Below are positions 51,939 to 62,330 of a stretch of DNA of 64,000 nucleotides, one piece after another. This stretch comes from Steromphala cineraria (Eukaryota; Mollusca; Gastropoda; Trochida; Trochidae), in assembly GCA_916613615.1 (NCBI GenBank), contig OU744731.1:15878726-15942725 (forward strand), written 5' to 3'. The translations under genes and the position numbers were made by a program. Below the pieces are notes generated by a model, which saw only the letters and a list, made by a program, of their open reading frames with translations, made no database searches and was not told the DNA's origin. Within the stretch, counting starts at the first letter, position 1, and every line of letters begins with the position of its first letter.

Positions 51939-54900
51939 CTGAAACATGAAATGTGTTGCTTTAGAACGAATTATGGCATGAGGAATATTTGGATATCAGA
52001 AACGGTAAATCTCCAGTGATTATGAAAATATCGAAAGCAGAAGTCAACTGCAAAGATTTTATATTTCAAGGCACATACTGGGATTTAAAAAGTTGAAATG
52101 AGTTGCAAACAAGCTGTTTGTTAAACTCTTATGCCCCTGACGCCAAGGTCAAGGTCACAAGGTCAAAACTTATGATCCCATGAATCTGAGAGGTCTTATC
52201 ATGATAGATACACATGTGAAATATCAAAGGTCTATCTCTATCCAATTGCAAGTTATGGCCAAAGTTAAAGTTGTTGAAAAATGCTTGCATAGTACTCTCA
52301 TTGGTTACTTCCATCGACACTCGTGTTTCCATGCATCCATGTTGAGGTGCTACTGCTGAATGTGACTCATAACATTGGCTGGATATATATAGCAATGTTT
52401 TTGGACTGATGAATTAAAGGGTATCTATTATACAATTGGTGGTGAAAGTTTGTATATATATGGCTAGCAGTCCACATTAGTGAGAACATGAGCTTTTCAC
52501 TGAGTAGAGTTATTACGGTAATTACTAATCAAAGGTAAAAGTTCAAGAGCTTGACAATTGCCTGACATAACACTGCTAACAAGGTGAGAGGCTCTTCACT
52601 TTAATTGTATAGTAAATAGAATATTTATCAATTTTGTCAGATACCATATTTTTTTATCTCGTGAGGTTTAAGAAAAACTATTTTCATTGCACCACATACA
52701 ATATCAGAATATCAGCTTTCTACCCCACTTGATTAAAGAAACATAGTGTGGTATAGTCAGATTAAATCCTCCAAGAGCAGCATAGATCTACATAAAGTAA
52801 ATTAGTAAAATGCTTAACCATTTCACCAAAACAATCCAGAAATTGGCTCAAAATCATATTTGTTACTGGATGTTTAAGAATGAAAGGGTTCAGCCTATTA
52901 CCTGTTTAAAGTCGTCCATACAGATTGGGCAGACGATGTTGATCTGCGGAGAGTTGGATACATTGGCTGGGAGTGCATCGGTGTTGGCCGGAGGTCTGAA
53001 AACATACAATATCATGTGAGTGCTTAATTGTTAATTCATTTCAAAAGAGTGGTTATAACCATTGATGAAATTTGTAGTAAATAAGTTGAGGGGGGAATAT
53101 GTGTCATTTACACAGCAGTTTGAGAAGCAAACTTCATTCTTCATTATCTAAATGTCAAATTGTTTTCACTGATTAAAGGTCAATAATAAACAAATCTTAC
53201 CTTGATGCACACTTGTATATAACCATTTATTTTAGGATTTCAAGATATTTTACTACTTTATAAGTGGTGCTCATTAAGAATTTGGAAATGAAAGTTCCTT
53301 TTTCCTACTTTTTCAAATTACCAGGTCAAGGATGAAATCATGAATTTACAAAGCTCACCTTTATTTACACCTGTAACTAACAACTCTCTCACCTGTATGG
53401 GGTTCCAGGTAGATTAATCGCAGGAAGGTCATCATCATCACTCTCGTCAGAACTATCGGCAAACATTCTCTGTGACCTTGGAGGCAAGGACCTTGGGGAG
53501 GTACGACCCCTCCATCTTGACCTTCCCCTGGAGGAGCGCGACCTATGACCTCCTGTCAAAATATCTTGAAATCATATTGAAAGAATCAGTGTTGGTTTCA
53601 CAGAAATTGGTTAGGATGTCAGATATAAAATGATATCACATTTAAGTCTTTTGATTGTCATGCTTTTAGTTTTGCAATTTTGAGGGCAGTAATGCTTATG
53701 AAAAGTTAGATATAAAATGATATCACATTTAAGTCTTTTGATTGTCATGCTTTTAGTTTTGCAATTTTGAGTGCAGTAATGCTTATGAAAAGTTAGATAT
53801 AAAATGATATCACATTTAAGTCTTTTGATTGTCATGCTTTTAGTTTTGCAATTTTGAGTGCAGTAATGCTTATGAAAAGTTAGATATAAAATGATATCAC
53901 ATTTAAGTCTTTTGATTGTCATGCTTTTAGTTTTACAATTTTGAGTGCAGTAATGCTTATGAAAAGTTAGATATAAAATGATAACACATTTAAGTCTTTT
54001 GATTGTCATGCTTTTAGTTTTGCAATTTTGAGTGCAGTAATGCTTATGAAAAGTGCTAGAGAAAATGATTATTGCATAACTCAGGGTATCATTGTCAGAA
54101 AAATTCTGATAACAATTTTGGCTTCTTTTGAAAGGAAATTGAGAAACAATTATCCCTCACCATCAATTGAAGACAGGACCTGAAAAAAAAATTATTTTGA
54201 TAATTACAACTTCATTATAAAACACAAGGCACATTAAGTCTTAAATTCAAATCAATCAAATTTAGCAATTGAAAGAAACTCAATGACTGTCAACAGTTTA
54301 AGAAATCTCTGTGTATCATACAACACAATCCCACAAGGCAAACTTTGTATCAACCTCAAAACACTTGCTAACTAATGCCTTGCTGCATTGTGCCAAGATT
54401 CTTGGAGTGCAGCAATATAATCTATTGGATTTTTGTGTTGGATCAATCAAATACAGGTGTAGTAGGCTAAAGAGCAGCCACCGAAAACTGACAAAATGTA
54501 ACAAAGCTCAAACGAGTCAGTGATTGAGAGTGATGTGAGTAATGCCTGAAGTTGTTCATTAAGTAAAATAATATATTTCATACAGTCTAAGTAAACCTAG
54601 CCTCAATATAACCCGTTTCTCCCCGTCAGCCCACGTATCGAATTGACCAATCAGAACTCATCTTACCAAGCTACGATAGTCTGTCTTCGCACGTATAACG
54701 TTGGAGGGTCATAGGTCGCAGAAAGGTCGGCTGAAGCGACTCTCAACTAGACCTTGCTAGACTCAATATCGGAGTGAAACGGGTAATATTGAGGATAGGT
54801 TTATTTAGACTTAATATAATGCAAATTCAATGACACCTAGAAAGCTTCAAAAATGTACTTTAGTAGAAAGTGGTAAGAAATCAACTCACCACAACTGGAC

Positions 54901-57900
54901 TGTCATTGACACTGGTGAGGTCAATCACATCCATCGGGTCAGAGGTCAAGTCAATGCATGTCTGGTCATGGTCAGGTTGATCTTCTGAGGTTTAAAGAAA
55001 ATAAAAACTGGACACAGATTTCTGAATTTTTCTAAAAGTACCTATCAAATAGTTCATGCGCACCTTGGGTGCAGTGATTAGAATACACACATTTGAAGGG
55101 CATATAAGAGTTCAAAATTAGCACAAATAGGGTAATACATGGCTAGATGCTAGGCTAGAAAATTCAATGATTTGTAGGATTGACTGGCAACAAATTTTGC
55201 CGTAGTTATGATAATGTAGATGTACTTGGATAGTTTGAATGTGTTTGGGCTAGTATTCTTAGAATGTACTAGTAGAATCGCCAGTACAACCCCTACATAT
55301 CACAAATTGTAACCGACTTTGGTAAATACTTTATTCTGATTGGCTGTTTAGAAAGATTCCCAACGTTAAATGGCAATAAACACCTGCAAATTTGCTTAGG
55401 CAGATCACCACTAAATCATACATCATTTGACCCTAGATTCGGTCTGACTCAACAATTAAATGTACTGTTTTTCCCAAAATTTGTGCGCTACTTATACTTG
55501 TATTTGACAGGTTTTGTTGTCATTTGTCATGCATATTAGGGGTAATAAATAGATTTATCATACAATGGATAGTGTTCTCGGCATAATAAAGCCAACGGAT
55601 ATTTTCGATATCCGTTGGGCGTGGCTAAGGGTCATATACGGATACCGATGCAAATTTCAAAGGTCAAGGTCGGAACTTCTTTCGAAAATTCCAATGATGT
55701 CACAAGTGTTAACATTTTGAACGCCTTTAGTAACGGAGAGAGGCATTACAATATGTATGATACATTGCATACACATTAATCTAAGAAATAACAACAAAAC
55801 TGTATGGGTCTTTAGCCATAATGTATGACTTAGCAGTGCCAAAACACTGTCATCACGATTTGAATGAAACCGACCGAACAATTTTACTCACAGGTACCAA
55901 AGGCAGTTCAAGTCTCACGTTCAAACACGTCATTTACCAATCTTCGGTGTTCTTTACTTTAATATTGTTAAGTTTGGATTCGGAAATCCACAGACTATGA
56001 TCTCCTTTAGCTCTCCGGCCATCAATGTTCGTTCAATCGCTGTCTCAACGCAAGCTGCCATTGTCACGTAGGCGAAGGGAAGCAACTCTTGCCCCTTGGT
56101 GAGATTGACTCGTCCTCTTGATGACGTCGGATTAAAGAACGTCAGTTCGATCCCGCCAAAGACCATTTAAAATGTGTCTAATTTTTAAAACCATCGTATT
56201 TTATAGATTTTTAAAATTTCAAAACTTTGGAGTCTCGACAAAATAACTCAAACGGCAATAAAAGGAGGAATAATATTTTGTCAATTCACCGTCAGAGTCA
56301 TTGCTCTCTTCATTTGCATATATCAATGCGCGAATCTTAAAACAATTTCAACTATTAAAATAGTATTATCAGGCATTTTTTCTAATTAATTTTTTTAATG
56401 ACATTGTATGATAAAGAAGTTATCATGCTCGTGTGTTTTGGGATCGTAAATCCTGCATTAGGAATAAACACTATGTATTTAGCTTGCCAAGGCTCGCAAA
56501 ATACAATGTTTATTCCTAATGCAGGATATTTACGATCCCAAAACACACTCGCATGATAACCTCTATAAAAATATATTTTAACACTCCACCTTCAGTAATT
56601 ATTTAATCATTTATTGTTCATATAGTGATTTAAACTATAAAAGCTGCAATCAATGTTCAGTGATATAAAGTTTCAAACGGTCTCAGACAATCTTTGGTAA
56701 TAATACTTTGTACGTTTCCCCCGAAAAAAATAGGTATCAGCATATTGTAGGTTTTGTTTGTGTGAAACTGCAATCTTGAGAAGAATATTAAGACAATACT
56801 TAGTCTACTTTACAGATATATTCCCACCTTTAAAGGCAAGAATGATATACAATGAATGTTTGAACCAAAATGAATTCATGACAAAATACAATACCTATTT
56901 CTAATACATCATTAGTAATTGTAGGTGTTGATGATGATCGTCTTGAACGAGAACGAGATAGTCCCAATCTCTCCGTGTGACGCCTACCACCCCTACGTCT
57001 ACTGCTTGGTGTCTGAAAAGCAAAAGAAGAATTACATATTTTCTTGAATACAACACCATGTAGCTGGTCAATTTTTACCAGGTCAAAGGAAAAAGAGGCC
57101 AAACTATAACGGTAGTTCTCTTGATTTCCATCGAAAAAATTGGTACATGGTAAAACGGCACCTGGGCAAACTGGCACCAATTTTTGGCACGGTTTTGTGA
57201 TGGCGGAAACAGCACCATATATAAATATTGAATATAATGTACAGTAAATAAATTATCAATAAAACTAAGCATAAATATGCACAGACTTGTGTTGACAGGC
57301 TATAATGTTATACGTTTAAAACTAATTAAGTCTTAATTAGCCGCCAGTTAGCGCTTGTCTATATCACATAATATAATTATCACTCAATGTCTTAAATTTT
57401 ACCTTATCTCCAATTTGTAACGATGATCATTCAATACCTCTATTCCATATTCTAAATTTATTTCTTTGCCCTCCGACCAAGATTGTGCCAAGATTTTTTT
57501 AAAGATACATTTAAAAGCCATATCGTCATACTTGCATCGGGTTTGTGATGAAATTTAGCTTTTGAGAAAAGAAATACATCAGTCGGTGCGATATATAGTG
57601 TTATCGACGTTACAGGATATATCATTGCAACATTTAAACATGTGCATGTGTGAGCTTGAGCAAATGCCATGTTGTTACAGATGAATACATTACGTATATA
57701 TATTGTTTATGGTATCCCATATAACCCACGTACTTGGCAAATTTTTATCCATTATGTCATATAATGAATAGATTTAATGATCAGCGTTCATTAAAGATTT
57801 TTTTAAGGATGGCAAACATCGTCACTGGCAACCCCACAACCTGAACAGCTGACAGTGATCATTTTTGGACTGCTTAACACATTCATCAAATAATTTTTTT

Positions 57901-58843
57901 TTATACACATATACATGTTTAAGAATAGATTTCTTTACAGTATTACATTTACATCATGCTTTTGTTTGCTGTGCACATCTCATTGCAAAGCTTTTTCAAA
58001 GTTCCATTCCAAAAAGGTTGTTTCCTTTTACACTTCCTATTTCTGTTAGTTGAACTAATTAAAAACACTCTCTTAGTTCCATTTCATTAACGAATGGAGT
58101 GTATTGTAGAGCGAAATTAAAAAAGACTACAAGCTATTTAGTGCTGTAGCAATTTTAAAACTGGTATATATTATACGGTGACAGTGCTACAAGTCAACCA
58201 CATCATGATATGAATAAAATCAAGATATAAAGAAATCAATATCAGATCTACAATTTTGTTTTTGTTATTCTTTATTGTCATATTAATACATGGTGCCGTT
58301 TCTGCCAGGCATAGCAGTGCCGTTTTCCCCAGGTGCCGTTTCCGCTAAAAAAATTTGCAGAAGAATTTTTGTTCTGCAGAATGCCTGCAGAATTTACTCA
58401 TTACAAAGATTTATTAACTTTTGTAATAAATAAGTGAAAACTTTGTTTAATGACATGATTATAGTATGTTAGTGTCTCCCAAAAAACATCAACAATTAGC
58501 AGCCTTTCAATTTTCAACCAAACTAAGATAACAATAGTCTGTCATTCTTGGAAAAGGTCGAATTTGTTTCTTTTAATTTTTCATCATCTTGCTGAATATG
58601 CAAAATAATTTTTGTAACATTAGAAAACTTGGAACTTTTCAGACTAATGTCAACCTGCATCATCATTTATAAGACCTTAAGTTTAGTACGAAAGTATATA
58701 ATATAGCAAATATTGTACAGAATCCCCCACAATCCCGGGTTCTCCTGTGACAGGAACTGATGAAGGGACCCATTTAGAGCACATAAATCATACAATATCT
58801 TCTTGAAATATATATGATATCCAATATAATTACTTACGCTCAT
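51789..58843 (-). CDS. RNF4: E3 ubiquitin-protein ligase RNF4 (SUMO-targeted), complete
   Basis: Exons in transcript order: 58843-58838, 57012-56895, 54984-54890, 54179-54161 (19 nt), 53552-53393, 52995-52902 and 51938-51789. Phases agree and give 213 residues (human about 190). The start MSTPSSRRRGG resembles human RNF4 MSTRKRRGG; only Met-Ser is coded in exon 1. SUMO-interaction motifs: VLEIE (38-42), CIDLT (51-55), VIDLT (61-65) and VVVL (72-75). An Arg/Ser-rich patch (82-107) matches the arginine-rich targeting motif position, followed by acidic SSDESDDDD. The C-terminal RING has ligands C155, C158, C177, H179, C182, C185, C196 and C199, with human RNF4 spacing as recalled. The ending LYF keeps the aromatic C-terminus needed for dimer function in RNF4 (inference). 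The family ubiquitylates poly-SUMOylated nuclear proteins, for example in DNA repair. It lies directly upstream of FAM193 on the same strand. Confidence 0.95.
52128..52310 (-). repeat. Dispersed repeat of the CCCCCGAAT family, minus-strand copy
   Basis: In reverse complement it shares GCAAGCATTTTTC, CTTTAACxxTGGCCATA, TTTCACATGTG and GATAAGACCT with the copy at 24943. It lies in the last RNF4 intron and lacks the leading hairpin. Confidence 0.65.
53620..54052. repeat. 87-bp tandem repeat, five copies
   Basis: A unit with ATATAAAATGATATCAC, TTTAAGTCTTTTGATTGTC and GTAATGCTTATGAAAAG repeats five times with very few differences. It lies in the RNF4 intron between 53552 and 54161. The period is divisible by three, so a 132-residue antisense-frame ORF spans it; this is a by-product of the period. 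Confidence 0.92.
54161..54179 (-). CDS. RNF4: RNF4 19-nt microexon
   Basis: It is bounded by an acceptor (TTTTTTCAG|GTCC) and a donor (GATG|GTGAGG) on the minus strand. It supplies VLSSID plus the first base of the next codon, changing phase from 0 to 1. Without it the upstream exon (phase 0 end) cannot join the next exon (phase 1 start), so the frame requires it. It finishes the VVVL SUMO-interaction motif. Confidence 0.85.
54583..54812. mobile_element. Second copy of the CAGTCTAAGTAAAC MITE
   Basis: The ends match 48911-49161 (CAGTCTAAGTAAACCTAG and GGTTTATTTAGACTT). The centre, around CAATCAGAACTCA and TATAACGTTGGAG, aligns with the other copy only in reverse complement. It lies in the RNF4 intron between 54179 and 54890. 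No target duplication is preserved. Confidence 0.82.
55589..55618. other. Short perfect hairpin
   Basis: CCAACGGATAT and ATATCCGTTGG form an 11-bp stem with a five-base loop, followed by GGGCGTGGC. Intronic in RNF4. It may be a fragment of a palindromic repeat. Confidence 0.5.
55958..56165 (-). promoter_or_regulatory. CpG-rich island inside RNF4, possible alternative first exon
   Basis: About 13 CpGs fall in roughly 180 bp within a CpG-poor intron. The minus strand has a CRE-like GACGTCA near 56122-56128 and CACGTA/TACGTGAC. An ATG in good context (GTGACAATGG, 56061-56059) opens MAACVETAIERTLMAGELKE, 35 residues before a stop. A donor (TTAAA|GTAAAG) at 55958 leaves phase 2, which would join in frame to the RNF4 exon at 52995 and give a RING protein without SUMO-interaction motifs. 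Alternatively this is the start of an unrecognised nested gene. The peptide matches no family I know. Confidence 0.35.
56416..56563. mobile_element. 148-bp near-perfect palindrome (MITE-like)
   Basis: Inverted arms of about 65 bp share GTGTTTTGGGATCGTAAAT and CCTGCATTAGGAATAAACA. It lies in the RNF4 intron between 54984 and 56895. It is different in sequence from the palindromes at 23053 and 47006, so at least three families are present. Confidence 0.85.
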
Positions 58844-59040
58844 TGTTTGGAATCTATGTAACACACGAGTTCCGCTTCTCGGTTAAATGTGTCTCTTAAT
58901 TCATAGTCATTTATAATGTCCCAAACGACAGTGCGAATAAACAGACGAGCGAATCAGAAATTAAGGTAGATAACTCTAACCAACAGTTCCTTAATAACAG
59001 CCGCTAATGAAGAAATTAGGCTTTATATTTACGAGCGCTT
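58838..59040 (-). promoter_or_regulatory. RNF4: RNF4 first coding exon and presumed promoter
   Basis: The first exon carries only ATG AGC before a consensus donor (GTAAGT). Upstream, about 58860-59040 is locally CpG-rich, with no TATA box seen. The transcription start cannot be placed exactly. Confidence 0.4.
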
Positions 59041-60030
59041 CAATATTTGATATTGAATCACAGCCGTATTTTTTTTTAAATACACGATTTACAACAAAAG
59101 TGACGGTCCTATCTTAAAATTAATATAATAAAAGACATTATAATATTAATTTTCCGCAGAGAGGTATACTAAGTTGATAAAATCCCGCTCTATGATATAA
59201 TACTTTCTGATACATTTACAAAATCAATCAGGTTTGGAGAAATTAGGATCAATCAAAAATGTGTTGCATATCTTGACCTTGCAAATATATATTGACCCAT
59301 TGTCTAAGAAAATGCACACCTGTGAATGTGGACCAATTATTTAAAAACTTACTTTTGTAATTAATCCGTATATTATCTACGAATAAATGTTTCACATCAT
59401 CATGTTATATAATAAGATGCAATATAATAATGTTCAGTATAATCATATGATAGTGTGATTTTGTTTAAAGGAATCGACTATTGCTGAAAAGTATCATTTG
59501 AAATTTACACAGTACAGTGTGGCCAATGGTATTCATAAATGTATAAAGACTGGCGCACAAAACAATCAATACAATATCTCCCAGACAGAGTGGTATCGAT
59601 TGATAGATTAATGATTTTGACTTCGGCATATTTGATTATTCGTCAGAATTTGACATTTTTATGTTATTTTGGCACGTATTAAATCCAATATGAAATGTCT
59701 TTAAACACAGGCAAGTCGCAGTTAAACATTTTTTCACAGTATTTTCCTAATAAGATTAATCGATTATGTCCTTAAATGATATGGTAAATAATAAGACACA
59801 CCATGTTAACACAAAGAACTTACATTACTCGCAATAGATCTGGGACCATAGATATAGGATAAATCAGTAGAAGCGGCCGTATTGATCTGCATGCCATTGA
59901 GAGGGATAGTACTGACATTTGTATAATATCATTTATACTGCAGCATCCCATAGACATCTCCAACAACATTGTGCTTGAAATTATGTTTGAGTTACACTAA
60001 CTGATATGATCTGTTTCATTAAATTATAGT
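59041..60030. other. Intergenic, no gene seen
   Basis: AT-rich sequence upstream of RNF4. No ORF of note and no recognised repeat. Confidence 0.5.
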
Positions 60031-60428
60031 GTTGTTTTTAGGAGCGGTGTTCAAATACGCCTTGTGGCTTGTTCGTTAGATCGTACGCTTGTGCTTTGGA
60101 TCCTGAATTAATTTTGATTGATGATAACGCCCGTCCTTGTCTTATAAGGGTGGATGAATAGTTTCTTGAACAGGAAACAATTGATGATTTGGATTGGCCA
60201 GCGCGTTCCTCGGATCTAAACCCTATTGAACATGGATGGAAAATGCCGCAGGTCGCCATTTCAAGACGGCAGGTTCAACCCAGAATTCTCAAAGAGCCCG
60301 AAACTGGAAAAATGGAACCTTTCAGTAGCGGACATCTTGGTTCTTGACAGTACCATGTATCGTCGACGTCAAGCTGCCATTTATGCACGTGGAGGTCATG
60401 TTCGTTACTGCATGACAACAACTAAGTG
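60031..60428 (+). pseudogene. Decayed Tc1-type transposase C-terminal fragment
   Basis: The frame ALDPELILIDDNARP is followed by an in-frame stop, FLEQETIDDLDWPARSSDLN and PIEHGW. After a frameshift, MYRRRQAAIYARGGHVRY matches the usual Tc1 C-terminus. Counting residues from the DN aspartate to the glutamate of PIEH gives 34 between, i.e. a DD34E signature. The N-terminal part is missing and at least one stop and one frameshift are present, so it is inactive. Confidence 0.88.
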
Positions 60429-60974
60429 ATTGAAACAATGAACAAACACCTCTCTGTGTCCAGGTTATTTTTCGAAATGACTCATGCCCAAAATAAATGT
60501 GTTAATTTGTTAGGCAGTCTTTACCGTTAACGTAGTCATTACCAAAAATGAGGTCGCACTTTCAATAAACAAATAATGACCAACTAAACGAAATAATTCT
60601 TTATCGTCTTTCCACATATTTATGTTTAGTAAATCATCCTTCGTAGTAGAGATCCCCCATCAAATTGTGAACACTACAGCAACTCTGCCATTTTCTTCTT
60701 TATTACGCTTTATACATTACAACATTTCAAATTAGTTTTCCTTCCTAAATATACATAACTACTGTCAAGCAAAAAAACGTATTTTGAAATATACCAGATA
60801 CCGTTCTTTGAACTTTTGCCAGTCTCTACACCTAAATTAAAGAGAGATTGGATGCTGAAGGTTGGGGAATGTGTGATTTATACATTCGTATACAGGTTAT
60901 TTGAAATAAATGTTCAGTTCATCACATAAAGGGAGATACTTTTGACTACCACGTTTCTTATGTCAATTTCCGCA

Positions 60975-61110
60975 GTAATTTTTTTGAGAGGCATTTTAGA
61001 AGTTGGAATGACAATAACTCAGAGGAATATATGGATGACAACTTCTTTGTTCATTGTATTCGACGTTTCAACACAGTTTCTTGTGTCGCTCTGCTATATT
61101 CCTCTGCATT
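60975..61110 (+). repeat. Dispersed repeat, ACAACTTCTTTATTC family, second copy
   Basis: Same family as 50096-50240: GAGGCATTTTAGAAGTTG, GATGACAACTTCTTTGTTCA and CGACGTTTCAACAC. Class unknown. Confidence 0.55.
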
Positions 61111-61818
61111 ACTCACCGCAGTGTCTCATCGGATTGATATTTCGGATTGTTAAATGTTTTTATTGATTCCCTTATGTGTATCTTCAATAAAACGGGTTTG
61201 AATTGTTTTGTGGTAGATGTCTGATGTATCTTGATGTCGGCAGACTGAGATCTTTTGCATTATTTTTACAATGTCCGATAATTCATGACATTTCTTACAT
61301 TTAGTTTTAATCTGCCAGACCATTAATTTTTTTGTTTGAGACTCGGTGCTAATTGCGACATTCAAAACATTTACACTCCGTAGATATCTTTTCATTATTG
61401 CACACAGTTTTATTGTTTGATGTAATGTTGGGCCTGTCTCTGTTTACAGAGTCTTTGCCACAAGACCTACGGGTTTTAGGCCGTCCGTATTTGATTGTGT
61501 TTCTCATCTCCCGACTGCCCAGAATATTCCTGCCATTATGTACATATGTTTGTATACTGTCATATTGCAATATATGATTCTTGCAACCAAATCCAAATCC
61601 AGACTAACTTCCATCAGGAGCCCAGATGTGCCCTCTCAAGAAATAAGCCAGATGACCTAAAGTATTAGTCTATGTTTCCTCTCAAACTGGACCTTTCAAA
61701 TGAAATGTCTTAAATATCCTGACTGATATCCAGACTGTGTACTGTATTAGCAATGTTTTAAGACATAAACTCGCTGTGTCAGACAAACATGTTGATGTTG
61801 GTAGATTTCTTTTCACGT

Positions 61819-62330
61819 ATAAGATAAGATAAGATAAGATAAGATAATACTTTATTATCCCGTAGGAAATTCTTTTTACATCAACAACGGTCTCATATAG
61901 ACATAGGCACTCGATATACAACTTTAAACAAACATTACATAAACAATATGTCACACACAGAAAAGCAAGTCACACAGGATGGATAATTGTAAAATTAACT
62001 GCTTCATGATTCAAAAAATTTATTAATTTCACGAATACTTGTTGGTCTGAAGGATTTTCTGGCTCTGTTTGTTTTTAACGAAGGTATCCGAAAGCGGCGT
62101 CCGGAAGGAAGTAGTTCGAAATGATGGGACAGGATATGGGAGCTATCGGTTCTTAATTTAGTAGCTTTCTTCACAATCTGCCGCTCATAAATAAAGGACA
62201 TCTTTTCGAACGGTACTCCACTGATCTTGCTGGCGGTATTAACAATTTTAAAAACTTTGTTTTTGTTGCGAACAGACAAACCTCCATACCAACCTAAATA
62301 AAAGTACCGAGGGTACAGAAGCTCACCTTA
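61819..62330 (-). mobile_element. 5'-truncated LINE 3' end with (TTATC)n tail
   Basis: On the minus strand the frame reads YFYLGWYGGLSVRNKNKVFK, then TASKISGVPF and HHFELLPSGRRFRIP to a stop at 62004-62006. This is the C-terminal tail typical of some non-LTR retrotransposon ORF2 proteins. A short 3' UTR ends in a TTATC microsatellite (61819-61847, seen as ATAAG repeats on the plus strand). It is cut off near 62330, as expected of incomplete reverse transcription. It differs in sequence and tail from the LINE at 12628. Confidence 0.8.

Noticed and set aside
53611..54009. 132-residue minus-strand repeat protein
   Set aside because: The 87-bp intronic tandem repeat has a period divisible by three, so one stop-free unit makes a long ORF. 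It is not bounded by splice sites and lies in an RNF4 intron.
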